Below are positions 7,078 through 14,358 of a DNA stretch of 40,072 nt, piece after piece. Below the pieces are notes generated by a model. It was not told the origin of the DNA and did not search any database. It saw nothing but the letters and a program-made list of their open reading frames with translations. The stretch is taken from positions 1 through 40,072 of the forward strand of contig CAKSNZ010000018.1 of assembly GCA_934476515.1 (NCBI GenBank). The letters run 5' to 3'. The DNA is from an uncultured Ruminococcus sp. (lineage in GTDB: Bacteria > Bacillota > Clostridia > Oscillospirales > Acutalibacteraceae). A program made the position numbers and the translations under genes. Each line of letters starts with the position of its first letter. Position 1 is the stretch's first letter.

Positions 7078-8058
7078 TTAATTTTGATATTTTATATTTT
7101 CGGTTGTAATTAGTGGATAACTGACAAGTGTATCACTGTCTAAATTTTCCTTATGCATATCTATTGCAGTAATCTGGTGGTTATCATATGTTGTATAGTA
7201 ATAAATACCCTTATCACAATTACAACAAGAAGTATAAATTGTAATCTCATACTTACCCTCTGCTACTTCACAACAACCTCTTTGCTGGTCAACTGAATTT
7301 AGAATATGGAAAAACTGACTTACACTTGAATTTTCTTTTGTAGAAGATTTACTATTCATTTTCACAAATGCAACTCTTGCAAATCTTGATGCTGATGATA
7401 AGTCCCCTGGTAAACCTAAAGCACCCATTCCCCTACTATACTGAGTAAAATCCAGCTTTTCATTTTGAGAAAAAGTATTTTCCGGTTGTTTAGGTGAAAG
7501 TCCCATATAGTTATTAAGCATAAACATTTGCTGAGGAAATGGTGGGTTATTTGTTAAGACACCTACTTTATTATCATAAATATGCATACCATCTTCCATT
7601 GTTTCCACAACAATACAACTTTCCTTATCTGCAATAATATAATGTAGCTGAGCTAAAGGGTAGTTTTCATTAAACTGAGTAGCAGTAATGTTAATATTTT
7701 TTAACTTTTCCTTTGCCTCTACAACACTTTCACATTGACTAAGAATATAGTTAATAAATTCATATTGTGCAACATTTTCTTTACCTTCTGCCACATCATA
7801 ATACTTCGCATTGCCTACAAAATTAAGCCCTGCCATACCAAGACCTTTCTCATTAACTGCATCATAATATAATGGATAATCATTTGCAATATGCGCCATA
7901 CCAATCATAGCATAGTGGTTCTTTACTTCACCCATAAAGTGAAAATTTATAGGGTAATTTCTAGGTGTTATTGCTACTACTTCACCGTAAGAAAACTCAT
8001 AATCAAGTGTTCTGCCAAAATAAAAATCATTTGTCTTATATGTTGCTGATGTACACAT
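7078..8058 (-). CDS. bsh: Bile salt hydrolase / choloylglycine hydrolase
   Basis: This 326-residue Ntn hydrolase starts MCTSATY, so Cys2 becomes the catalytic N-terminal nucleophile. Other family residues are present: Arg16, Asp19 (FGRTLDYE), Asn79 (GLNF), Asn170 (GVLTNNP) and Arg225 (SRFARVAF). Length and block order (GLGMAGLNF, LGLPGDLSSASRF, FFHILNSV, KGIYYYTTYDN, AIDMHKENLD) closely follow the Clostridium perfringens conjugated bile acid hydrolase rather than penicillin V acylases. It cleaves glycine or taurine from conjugated bile acids; the preferred conjugate cannot be read from sequence. It has its own promoter (8092-8120) and AGGAG site. Confidence 0.93.
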   Translation of the reverse strand: MCTSATYKTNDFYFGRTLDYEFSYGEVVAITPRNYPINFHFMGEVKNHYAMIGMAHIANDYPLYYDAVNEKGLGMAGLNFVGNAKYYDVAEGKENVAQYEFINYILSQCESVVEAKEKLKNINITATQFNENYPLAQLHYIIADKESCIVVETMEDGMHIYDNKVGVLTNNPPFPQQMFMLNNYMGLSPKQPENTFSQNEKLDFTQYSRGMGALGLPGDLSSASRFARVAFVKMNSKSSTKENSSVSQFFHILNSVDQQRGCCEVAEGKYEITIYTSCCNCDKGIYYYTTYDNHQITAIDMHKENLDSDTLVSYPLITTENIKYQN

Positions 8059-8091
8059 AATTTGCTCCTTAGTTTAAATTTATATACACCA

Positions 8092-8120
8092 ATTATACTA
8101 CCACCAAAAATTAATATCAA
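8092..8120 (-). promoter_or_regulatory. Promoter of bsh
   Basis: On the minus strand: -35 TTGATA (8115-8120), 17-nt spacer, -10 TATAAT (8092-8097). It sits just past the terminator of the upstream lipoprotein cassette. Confidence 0.8.
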
Positions 8121-8122
8121 AC

Positions 8123-8160
8123 AAAAAATCTCAGAATAGATACCTACTCTGAGATTTTTT
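8123..8160 (-). terminator. Terminator after the lipoprotein cassette
   Basis: Arms AAAAAATCTCAGA (8123-8135) and TCTGAGATTTTTT (8148-8160), a 13-bp stem with a T-run. It ends the three-gene unit 8164-9225. Confidence 0.88.
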
Positions 8161-8163
8161 ATT

Positions 8164-8547
8164 TTAGTTTACTCTTTTATACTCATGTAACCTAAATATT
8201 AAAGTATCGCCATCACAATAATAGTAATCACTGTCATCCTTTGCCTGTTCTTTATCATCAGTTAGGTCATAAGATTTTGTTTTATCCCAATCAGTATTAA
8301 TGACTAATTTTCCGTCATCCAAAACTTTGTAAGAAATAGCTTTACCACTATCATCTGATATATCAATATCATTACAACTGCCATCATCATTAAAGTACAT
8401 TTTGTCGGTAGTTACTTCACCGTCACTATCAACATAAGCCCACATACCTGTGATTGAATTGCTTGAACAACCGGTTAAAAAAACAACACATAATGATAAC
8501 ATCAGCACACAAAGAAATAGTGATATAACTTTAATTTTAGTTTTCAT
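8164..8547 (-). CDS. Small secreted lipoprotein
   Basis: This 127-residue protein has a lipoprotein signal peptide with lipobox LTGC (Cys at residue 27), then an acidic domain of about 95 residues starting with a GMWAYVDSDGEV turn. The repeated Gly-x-Trp and short beta-strand pattern resembles the small lipocalin-like lipoproteins of Clostridia (DUF5640 type), but I am not certain. It is rich in Asp (20 or more). Its ATG overlaps the upstream stop codon (ATGA), so it is translated with the 107-residue gene. It is the last gene of the cassette. Confidence 0.82.
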   Translation of the reverse strand: MKTKIKVISLFLCVLMLSLCVVFLTGCSSNSITGMWAYVDSDGEVTTDKMYFNDDGSCNDIDISDDSGKAISYKVLDDGKLVINTDWDKTKSYDLTDDKEQAKDDSDYYYCDGDTLIFRLHEYKRVN

Positions 8548-8867
8548 TGAATACTCCTTTTTATTTCCTCAATAACTTTCATAACAGACTTTTTTGGAAC
8601 AGCTGCAACAACACCATTAAGTGCCATTTCACTACCACCTTTACTTCCTAGTCCTGCTTGAACCCAGCCGGAAACACTCAGCAAATTTTCCTCAAATTCA
8701 ATTTTGATATACTGCATTGCAGTTAATAAACCTACACCTTTTTTCCATACAGTTTCACCATTATAAGAAATTTCCTTATATCCGTTTGACTGCAAAATAG
8801 AAACGACCATATTGTATGTATTATCTACACCTGCAGTAAATGGTACTCTAATAATTGTTCTTGCCAT
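8544..8867 (-). CDS. Uncharacterised 107-residue protein of the overlapping cassette
   Basis: This soluble 107-residue protein has no family I recognise. It begins MARTIIRVPFTAG and reads as alternating short strands with one central Gly-rich loop (AGLGSKGGSE) and a basic C-terminal helix. It ends in TGA, and that TGA overlaps the ATG of the next gene, so TGA is a real stop in this genome. Its start lies inside the 3-prime end of the zinc-ribbon gene (20-bp overlap). Tight coupling to a membrane zinc-ribbon protein and a lipoprotein suggests a shared envelope function. Confidence 0.75.
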   Translation of the reverse strand: MARTIIRVPFTAGVDNTYNMVVSILQSNGYKEISYNGETVWKKGVGLLTAMQYIKIEFEENLLSVSGWVQAGLGSKGGSEMALNGVVAAVPKKSVMKVIEEIKRSIQ

Positions 8868-9225
8868 TATTAATCACTCCTCTATTATTTGATAACATAC
8901 AATTACATCTAGGACATTGTTTTAAATTTGGTGATATATTTAATCCACAATTAGGACAAACACTTGCTTTTGGCTCATTATCCACAGTTCCCGATAATTT
9001 GTTAAGCATATCTTGATTTTTCTTTTTAACAACTGAAAAAATGATTATCATTATTCCGGCAACTAATACAATCAGTGATAATATACACACCACCATAATA
9101 GTTGTTTCAAATGTTGTAAAGGGTGATCTCCAAGTATGTGAGTGGTCTGTTTTTATTGTAACAAATGAATAAAACAATCCACTACCACCTAGAAATGTAA
9201 GTATGTATCCTACTACTATATTCAT
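8848..9225 (-). CDS. Membrane protein with C-terminal zinc ribbon
   Basis: This 125-residue protein has two predicted transmembrane segments (about residues 1-22 and 43-68) and then a zinc ribbon, CPNCG-x9-CPRCN, at about 92-110, presumably cytoplasmic. A GTG two codons upstream is possible, but the ATG at 9225 has GGAGG at ideal distance. It is the first gene of the three-gene overlapping cassette and is divergent from the RHH regulator, so the 12-bp repeats between them may control both directions. Function unknown. Confidence 0.8.
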   Translation of the reverse strand: MNIVVGYILTFLGGSGLFYSFVTIKTDHSHTWRSPFTTFETTIMVVCILSLIVLVAGIMIIIFSVVKKKNQDMLNKLSGTVDNEPKASVCPNCGLNISPNLKQCPRCNCMLSNNRGVINNGKNNY

Positions 9226-9296
9226 AAGCACCTCCGATTATACATCTGTATTTATTTACAGTAATGTGAAGCTTCATTGACTAAATTATATCACCA

Positions 9297-9391
9297 TATT
9301 ACACATTTTGCAATACATAATGTAATACAAAATGTAGCACAACATTTTTGTGCAAATTGCATACAATAGTATTATAAGATGTAATACAGGA
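9297..9391. promoter_or_regulatory. 12-bp iterons and promoter of the RHH regulator
   Basis: Three adjacent 12-bp repeats follow one another: TGCAATACATAA (9309-9320), TGTAATACAAAA (9321-9332) and TGTAGCACAACA (9333-9344). A degenerate copy lies before them (9297-9308), and a fourth good copy TGTAATACAGGA (9380-9391) overlaps the ribosome binding site. The promoter lies between: -35 TTGTGC (9348-9353), 16-nt spacer, -10 TATTAT (9370-9375). Direct repeats flanking a promoter fit cooperative binding and autorepression by an RHH protein; that is inference. Confidence 0.7.
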
Positions 9392-9402
9392 GTGTATTTA
9401 AT

Positions 9403-9591
9403 ATGAGAAAATTCAAAATTCCACAAATGCCCCAAACCACAACTAAAAGTATTAGATTTCCTAATGATGTAATTGAAGAGGTTGAAGAAGCCCTTGTTGG
9501 TACTGATTGCACTTTTTCTGCATTTGTTGTTGAGGCTGTAAAAGTTGCACTTGATAATCTAAAAGAAGATGAAGAAAATAATATAAATTAA
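9403..9591 (+). CDS. Ribbon-helix-helix (CopG/Arc-type) DNA-binding protein
   Basis: This 62-residue protein fits the RHH fold: a basic N-terminal strand (TKSIRFP, residues 14-20), helix A (NDVIEEVEEAL, 21-31), a turn (GTDCT) and helix B (FSAFVVEAVKVALDNL, 38-53). The acidic C-terminus is short. Such proteins bind direct or inverted repeats as dimers of dimers. The 12-bp iterons in front of the gene are the obvious binding site. No toxin gene follows it; a terminator does. It is therefore a free-standing regulator rather than an antitoxin, probably acting on itself and on the divergent cassette. Confidence 0.82.
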   Translation: MRKFKIPQMPQTTTKSIRFPNDVIEEVEEALVGTDCTFSAFVVEAVKVALDNLKEDEENNIN

Positions 9592-9637
9592 TTAATATAA
9601 TACTATTTATCCGTTATAGTTACTGTATATTACTTTT

Positions 9638-9661
9638 AGCTCAAAGTTCTCACTTTGAGCT
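9638..9661 (+). terminator. Terminator after the RHH gene
   Basis: Arms AGCTCAAAGT (9638-9647) and ACTTTGAGCT (9652-9661), loop TCTC, then a run of T. Confidence 0.9.
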
Positions 9662-9873
9662 TTTTTAACATTCAATTAGCCGGTAATACTAATTTACTTT
9701 TAATATAATCTTGCGTATCATAGTTAAAAATTATAAATAGGTTACTCATACCACTATAAGATAAAAATTTTACATCATTAACACTCACAATCAAAAATCT
9801 ACTTTAATATTATTAAATAAGTAATCATTAACAACAATTTTACAAATAAAACAAGCATATATGTTTATTTTTC

Positions 9874-9902
9874 TTGCTAATACACAATACTTTTGTTATA
9901 AT
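9874..9902 (+). promoter_or_regulatory. Promoter of the methyltransferase-like gene
   Basis: -35 TTGCTA (9874-9879), 17-nt spacer, -10 TATAAT (9897-9902). It lies inside the longest possible frame of the gene, which argues for the downstream start at 9939. Confidence 0.75.
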
Positions 9903-9938
9903 GATATTGTATATTTTGATGAAAGGGGATATTTACTT

Positions 9939-11054
9939 ATGGACAAAAACGAGTATTGTCACATTCAAAATATAATATCCCAATATCTATCAAAAGATAC
10001 AAGGGTTATGGATTTAAGGTGTGGTTATGACTACTTTTCTAAATGGATTAAGGAGAATAACTTAGGAAAAATTGTTCCTCTATCCCCTAAAGATTTGGAA
10101 CATATTGACCACGAAAATCCATTTGTGGCTTACAACAACTTTATAAACGACAGTAGGAAAATTCCTACAAAGAATAAAGCTGATGTAATTCTGCTACTGG
10201 GTCCACTATACACAATGGAAAGTGGCAAAAAGAGAACTCACATTCTTTCTGAAATTAAAAGGCTTGTTGCTACTGATGGAAAAGTTATTACCCTGAGCAA
10301 ATGTGGTAACAAAAAAAGTTGCAGTGAAGAATTTTTACTGGACCATGCCGGTTTTACTGTTGATGAAGTGGCTGAAATTCCTTTAAAGAATAATACAAGT
10401 GCTATAAAGGACTATGAAAAATACTACCTAACTGTTGCAACTCCTAAGCCGGTTATTACTGAATATGATGTACCACCGGAAGTTTATGTTCGTATTCCGG
10501 AAAAAATTGCTATTCAGCACAACATTAAAATCAAAGATATTTCACAAATTGAAAATGATGTTAATTCTCATAAAGAAAATACTTTTCATAAAAAGCACAA
10601 TATTTTTTCTTTTAGAGAAATTAAAAGAAGTGTTGAACCGATTTTACAGATTGGTAACATTAAAAGAAGTATTGACAGTACATTGCAACCTAAATGGTAT
10701 TTTTCTAATTTAGAAAAATACACTTGTGGTGTAAAGATTAAGCTACCTATTCTTTCTAAAGAAATTTCTAAAAATATTAATCAAGTTGAAGAAACTAAAT
10801 CTAATGATACTACAGAGGAACTGCCACCTAAGGAAGAAAAGAAAAAAACTAAGAAAATTAAAAAGCCACATATCATCAAAATTTTCCCTAGTATTGACAA
10901 AAATCTTGTTGTTAGAAGTGATAAAAATAAGGTGCAACTTCCTAGTGTATCAACAAGTATTGATAGGTCTTTACAGGTTAGAATTAAAAAGGTTAATCCT
11001 CTCTTTGACAAACCAAAAAGCAAAAAGAAAGGTACTAATAACTTAATAAAATAA
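9939..11054 (+). CDS. Degenerate class I methyltransferase-like protein with basic repetitive tail
   Basis: This 371-residue protein starts at 9939 (GAAAGGGG upstream); a longer frame from 9861 would contain the promoter. Residues 1-168 look like a class I SAM-methyltransferase fold: VMDLRCGYDYFS replaces the usual DLGCGTG motif I, and ADVILLLGPLYTM plus EIKRLVATDGKVI match motifs IV and V of small methyltransferases. Because motif I lacks glycines, SAM binding is doubtful. Residues 200-371 are basic and low in complexity, with four copies of a motif Ser-Ile/Val-Asp/Glu-x-x-Leu at 231, 244, 318 and 340, and Lys-rich clusters (KEEKKKTKKIKK). It stands alone between promoter and terminator. The tail might bind nucleic acid or an anionic polymer (inference). 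Confidence 0.75.
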   Translation: MDKNEYCHIQNIISQYLSKDTRVMDLRCGYDYFSKWIKENNLGKIVPLSPKDLEHIDHENPFVAYNNFINDSRKIPTKNKADVILLLGPLYTMESGKKRTHILSEIKRLVATDGKVITLSKCGNKKSCSEEFLLDHAGFTVDEVAEIPLKNNTSAIKDYEKYYLTVATPKPVITEYDVPPEVYVRIPEKIAIQHNIKIKDISQIENDVNSHKENTFHKKHNIFSFREIKRSVEPILQIGNIKRSIDSTLQPKWYFSNLEKYTCGVKIKLPILSKEISKNINQVEETKSNDTTEELPPKEEKKKTKKIKKPHIIKIFPSIDKNLVVRSDKNKVQLPSVSTSIDRSLQVRIKKVNPLFDKPKSKKKGTNNLIK

Positions 11055-11086
11055 AAAACTTTGGTTTTTATTTACCAAAGTTTTTT
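11053..11086 (+). terminator. Terminator after the methyltransferase-like gene
   Basis: Arms AAAAAACTTTGG (11053-11064) and CCAAAGTTTTTT (11075-11086), 10-nt loop. It overlaps the stop codon and lies just before the exoIII gene. Confidence 0.85.
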
Positions 11087-11109
11087 CTATATAGAAAGGA
11101 ATGATTGTT

Positions 11110-11865
11110 ATGAAAATGGTTTCATGGAATGTTAATGGACTAAGAGCCTGTGTTACTAAAGGCTTTGTTGATATTTTTAATAAGCTTGATGCAGATATTT
11201 TCTGCTTACAAGAAACAAAATTACAAGAAGGACAGATTGATTTACCACTTGAGGGATACTATCAATACTGGAATTATGCTGAGAAAAAGGGTTACTCAGG
11301 CACTGCAATTTTCACAAAAAAAGAACCATTAGCAGTTACTAATGGCATAGGAATTGATGAGCATAACACTGAGGGCAGAGTAATTACCCTTGAATTTGAG
11401 GACTTTTTCTTTGTTACTTGTTACACTCCTAACTCACAAAATGAGTTAAAAAGACTTGATTACCGAATGAAATGGGAGGATGATTTTAGGGAATATTTAC
11501 TGAGACTTAACAAGAAAAAGCCTGTTATTCTCTGTGGTGACCTTAATGTTGCACACAACGAAATTGACCTAAAGAACCCTAAAACAAACAGAAAGAATGC
11601 AGGTTTCTCTGATGAAGAAAGAGAAAAAATGACCATATTACTTAATTCAGGATTTACCGATTCTTTCCGTTATTTATATCCTGATAAAGAGGGAATTTAC
11701 AGTTGGTGGAGTTATCGCTTTAATGCCAGAAAGAACAATGCCGGATGGCGTATTGACTACTTTATCACATCAGACTCTATCAAAGACAAAATAATTGATA
11801 GTAAAATTCACACAGATATTATGGGTAGTGACCATTGTCCTGTTGAACTTGATATTGATTTATAA
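11110..11865 (+). CDS. xth: Exodeoxyribonuclease III (AP endonuclease, Xth family)
   Basis: This 251-residue protein has the full endonuclease/exonuclease/phosphatase set: SWNVNGLRA at 4-12, LQETKLQ with the metal-binding Glu, GDLNVAH with catalytic Asp and Asn, WWSYRFNARKNNAGWRIDY, and the final GSDHCPVELD. It cleaves DNA at abasic sites and degrades one strand from 3-prime ends in base excision repair. Length is normal for the Gram-positive ExoA/Xth type. An ATG at 11101 touches the AAAGGA site directly, so I prefer the ATG at 11110, which has a 9-nt spacing. Confidence 0.96.
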   Translation: MKMVSWNVNGLRACVTKGFVDIFNKLDADIFCLQETKLQEGQIDLPLEGYYQYWNYAEKKGYSGTAIFTKKEPLAVTNGIGIDEHNTEGRVITLEFEDFFFVTCYTPNSQNELKRLDYRMKWEDDFREYLLRLNKKKPVILCGDLNVAHNEIDLKNPKTNRKNAGFSDEEREKMTILLNSGFTDSFRYLYPDKEGIYSWWSYRFNARKNNAGWRIDYFITSDSIKDKIIDSKIHTDIMGSDHCPVELDIDL

Positions 11866-11898
11866 TTCTAATTTAGAAAATACATATAATTGCAACAT

Positions 11899-11925
11899 AA
11901 AGGGACTACCAATGGTAGTCCCTTT
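11899..11925. terminator. Hairpin between xth and the convergent kinase gene
   Basis: Arms AAAGGGACTACC (11899-11910) and GGTAGTCCCTTT (11914-11925), loop AAT. The 12-bp stem is strong, but T-runs are short on both sides. It probably ends both convergent genes. Confidence 0.75.
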
Positions 11926-11974
11926 ACTTAGGTTAGATTTTATAAAAAGGAAATAGATTATTAACTATTATTAA

Positions 11975-12724
11975 TTATTCGTAAGAAGCAACATCTGCCC
12001 AAGACAGAAGTAGTTCTCTCTCCTCAGGGTTGCCCTTAACTGACTGAGATGCTGCAACAACAGGCATCCATTCTTGTACAAGCTGAATTGGAATATCAGC
12101 TTTCTTGCTAAATAGCTTTAGATACTTCTTAGCAAGTTCTTCGTTACCTGCTAATGTGAAGATTAGGTATGTTCTTGCTGCATCAGCAGATGCATTACCC
12201 TGAGTAGCGTGTGACCAGTCAAGTACATATGGAACACCATCAGGTGTGATAATAATGTTACTTGGGTTAAAGTCACCATGACAAACCTTGTGATGACGTT
12301 TCATACCGGAAACTCTGGCTTGAAGTTCAAATCTTGTTGTTGCGTCAAGGGTAGTTTCGTCAATTTTTCTGGACATTTTGTCCCATAACTTTGTTAGTAG
12401 AGGAGCTTTCTTGCCAAGAATCTCAAGTTGAATATCAACAAACTGATTTAGATATTCATCTTCCTTGTCAGGATTTTCTTCCATTAACTGAGCAAGAGTC
12501 TTGCCCTCAATAAAGTCAGTTACGATTGCCCACTTGCCGTCAATCTTTGTAACTTCGTGAATCTTTGGTATGTTAAGACCGGTTTCTTCCACACGAGCCT
12601 GATTAAGAGCTTCATTCAGAATATCTGATTTTTTATAACTTTCATCAAAAACTTTGATACACTTGTCGCCGTCTTTGTAAATAACTTTGTCTTTTCTTTC
12701 AGCTAAAACTTTCTCAAATTTCAT
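11975..12724 (-). CDS. APH/choline-kinase-fold phosphotransferase
   Basis: This 249-residue protein has the small-molecule kinase fold of the aminoglycoside phosphotransferase superfamily: a Lys-containing N-lobe (KVIYKDGDKCIKVF), a hinge near VTDFIEGKTL, the catalytic loop HGDFNPSNII and the metal-binding LDWSHATQGN. It lacks features that would identify a resistance enzyme, and the similar proteins common in gut Clostridia are of unknown substrate. An ATG at 12733 touches the AAAGGA site, so the second ATG (12724) is the better start. The upstream region carries a -10 and an array of TTAACA motifs. Confidence 0.85.
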   Translation of the reverse strand: MKFEKVLAERKDKVIYKDGDKCIKVFDESYKKSDILNEALNQARVEETGLNIPKIHEVTKIDGKWAIVTDFIEGKTLAQLMEENPDKEDEYLNQFVDIQLEILGKKAPLLTKLWDKMSRKIDETTLDATTRFELQARVSGMKRHHKVCHGDFNPSNIIITPDGVPYVLDWSHATQGNASADAARTYLIFTLAGNEELAKKYLKLFSKKADIPIQLVQEWMPVVAASQSVKGNPEERELLLSWADVASYE

Positions 12725-13124
12725 AAAATTCATCCTTTCAAATTTGATTTTAACACCTAAAGCTCTTTTGCTTTGGTTATATTATACAACTTTATTTTTT
12801 GTGCGTATAGTGTAATAATAACAGAAGATTAAAAAATATTTTTGTATAATAACACAACGAAAATTTGAAGTTTGTTTAGGTTTGCACAAAACATATATAT
12901 TATAATTATGCAAAGTTAACAAATATTATTCTTTAAAAGAATACAATTTTTGATAATATTTTAACAATACCTTGTGCATATTGACGAAATTTTAACAATC
13001 TTGTGAAAGTATTAACATTCTTTTTACTTTTTTTAACAGACAAAACCGTAATTTATGTATAATTATTCTTTATATATACAAAAAGGTTCAGCACATTCTG
13101 CTGAACCTTTGTTTTATATTTAGA
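12725..13124. promoter_or_regulatory. Long regulatory region upstream of the kinase gene
   Basis: These 400 bp hold no gene. On the minus strand a -10 TATAAT lies at 12781-12786 and a leader hairpin at about 12753-12778. Further up there are five same-direction TTAACA hexamers (12916, 12961, 12992, 13012, 13033), an inverted repeat AAATATTAT / ATAATATTT (12921-12929 and 12953-12961) with a smaller palindrome inside, and a Rex-like site TTGTGAA-N4-TTAACAT (13001-13018). A plus-strand TATAAT also lies at about 13058. The density of motifs suggests real regulation, but no factor can be named with certainty. Confidence 0.5.
13082..13110 (-). terminator. Terminator after the MetE-like gene
   Basis: Arms AAAGGTTCAGCA (13082-13093) and TGCTGAACCTTT (13099-13110), loop CATTC, T-rich on either side. 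It lies 14 bases past the stop. Confidence 0.88.
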
Positions 13125-14237
13125 TTAGCCCCAAACTTCTTCTGCAATTTCCTTAACAAGAGCAATCTTTGCCCACTGTTCTTCTTCAGTAAGTTTGTTA
13201 CCGATTTCACATGATGCAAAACCACACTGAGGACTTAGGTATAATCTGTCAAGTGGAACATACTTTGATGCTTCCTTAATTCTGTCAATTACTACCTTCT
13301 TGTCTTCCAACTTAGGTGATTTAGAAGTAATAAGACCAAGAACAACTTTCTTGTCACCTGAAACATACTTTAATGGTTCAAATGAACCTGAGCGTTCATC
13401 ATCAAATTCAAGATAATAAGCAGACACATTTTCTCTACCGAATAGTGGTTCTGCTACAGGATCATAAGCACCACTGCTAAAGTAAGCTGAGTGGTAGTTA
13501 CCTCTACAAACATGAGTAGCAATAACCATATCTTCAGGTTTACCTTCAATAGCAAGGTTGTTCACTTTTAGTAGCTTTTCGCTGATTTCCTTAAAGTCAG
13601 CACCTTCACCGTAACGAGCAACACTGCCCTCTGCTACTAATACACCCCATGTACAGTCATCAAACTGAACATTTCTACAACCGGCATCATATAGGTCCTT
13701 AATAACCTTTCTGTAACCCTTTGCAATATCTTCAATTAGTTCTTCATCTGTTTGATAGAACTTTCTTGTTGTTTCAAGATTTGCCGGAATAATCATCTGC
13801 TGGAAGAACTGTGCCGGTGCTGGGATTGTCTGTTTTGCAACAGTATTTTCATCTTCTAAAGCCTTAACAAATTTGTAGTGTTCTACAAATGGGTGGTTGT
13901 CTACTGTGATTTTATCACTTAGCCATGTATCGTCAATTAGTGCCGGTTCACCATGGAACTGAACACCCTTTTCAGTTTTCTTGTGTTCAACTCCATTAAA
14001 TCCCCACATAAAATCCAAATGCCAAGTTGCTCTACGGAATTCACCATCTGTGATAACCTTTAGTCCGGCTTTCTTCTGCTTTTCTACTAGGTCGATAATA
14101 GCCTTATCTTCTACTGCTTTTAGTTCATCAGCAGTAATGTTGCCTTGTTCAAAATCTGCTCTTGCTTCTTTTAATTTTGCAGGTCTTAGAAAACTGCCTA
14201 CAACATCATATCTAAAAGGAATATGTAAATTACTCAT
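13125..14237 (-). CDS. Cobalamin-independent methionine synthase-like protein (MetE C-terminal domain, YxjG type)
   Basis: This 370-residue protein is the single-domain relative of MetE (about 370 residues instead of 750), like Bacillus YxjG/YxjH. It has DVVGSFLRP, the VITDGEFRR block, the zinc ligands His and Cys in THVCRGN, a QFDDCTWG strand and the third-Cys block LSPQCGFAS. It should transfer a methyl group to homocysteine or a related thiol, with the donor uncertain because the N-terminal folate domain is missing. GAGG precedes the ATG. The promoter at 14270-14298 and a LysR-type palindrome at 14316-14342 lie directly upstream. I see no S-box riboswitch. Confidence 0.9.
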   Translation of the reverse strand: MSNLHIPFRYDVVGSFLRPAKLKEARADFEQGNITADELKAVEDKAIIDLVEKQKKAGLKVITDGEFRRATWHLDFMWGFNGVEHKKTEKGVQFHGEPALIDDTWLSDKITVDNHPFVEHYKFVKALEDENTVAKQTIPAPAQFFQQMIIPANLETTRKFYQTDEELIEDIAKGYRKVIKDLYDAGCRNVQFDDCTWGVLVAEGSVARYGEGADFKEISEKLLKVNNLAIEGKPEDMVIATHVCRGNYHSAYFSSGAYDPVAEPLFGRENVSAYYLEFDDERSGSFEPLKYVSGDKKVVLGLITSKSPKLEDKKVVIDRIKEASKYVPLDRLYLSPQCGFASCEIGNKLTEEEQWAKIALVKEIAEEVWG

Positions 14238-14269
14238 TTAAATTACCTCGCATTTCATTTTATGCTTCA

Positions 14270-14298
14270 ATTATACAAGGTAAAATAATTGTTGTAAA
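14270..14298 (-). promoter_or_regulatory. Promoter of the MetE-like gene
   Basis: Minus strand: -35 TTTACA (14293-14298), 17-nt spacer, -10 TATAAT (14270-14275). The predicted start of transcription is near 14263. Confidence 0.75.
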
Positions 14299-14307
14299 AT
14301 ACATAAA

Positions 14308-14350
14308 AATAACGATTAGCTATAGTTTCAAGCTATAGCTAACCGTTATT
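14308..14350 (-). terminator. lysR terminator that overlaps a probable LysR operator
   Basis: An 18-bp stem (14308-14325 with 14333-14350, one mismatch, loop TTTCAAG) follows the lysR stop by 8 bases and runs into a T-rich stretch, so it can end lysR. Its core TTAGCTATAG-N7-CTATAGCTAA is a perfect dyad centred at 14329, about 66 bases before the expected transcription start of the MetE-like gene, and it contains T-N11-A. Both fit a LysR-type recognition site. Confidence 0.7.
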
Positions 14351-14358
14351 TCATATCT

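Larger units (their letters stand above)
9592..9938. other. Intergenic stretch with terminator and promoter
   Basis: Between the RHH gene and the methyltransferase-like gene there are 347 bp without a gene. They hold the RHH terminator (9638-9661) and the promoter at 9874-9902. The middle part is AT-rich and shows no repeat or conserved RNA that I recognise. Confidence 0.6.

Noticed and set aside
11975..12724. Aminoglycoside resistance gene
   Set aside because: The kinase fold is shared by many non-resistance enzymes, and nothing in the sequence or its neighbours points to resistance.
14238..14358. SAM (S-box) riboswitch before the MetE-like gene
   Set aside because: The space is only 121 bp, is filled by promoter and palindrome, and none of the conserved S-box segments is present.
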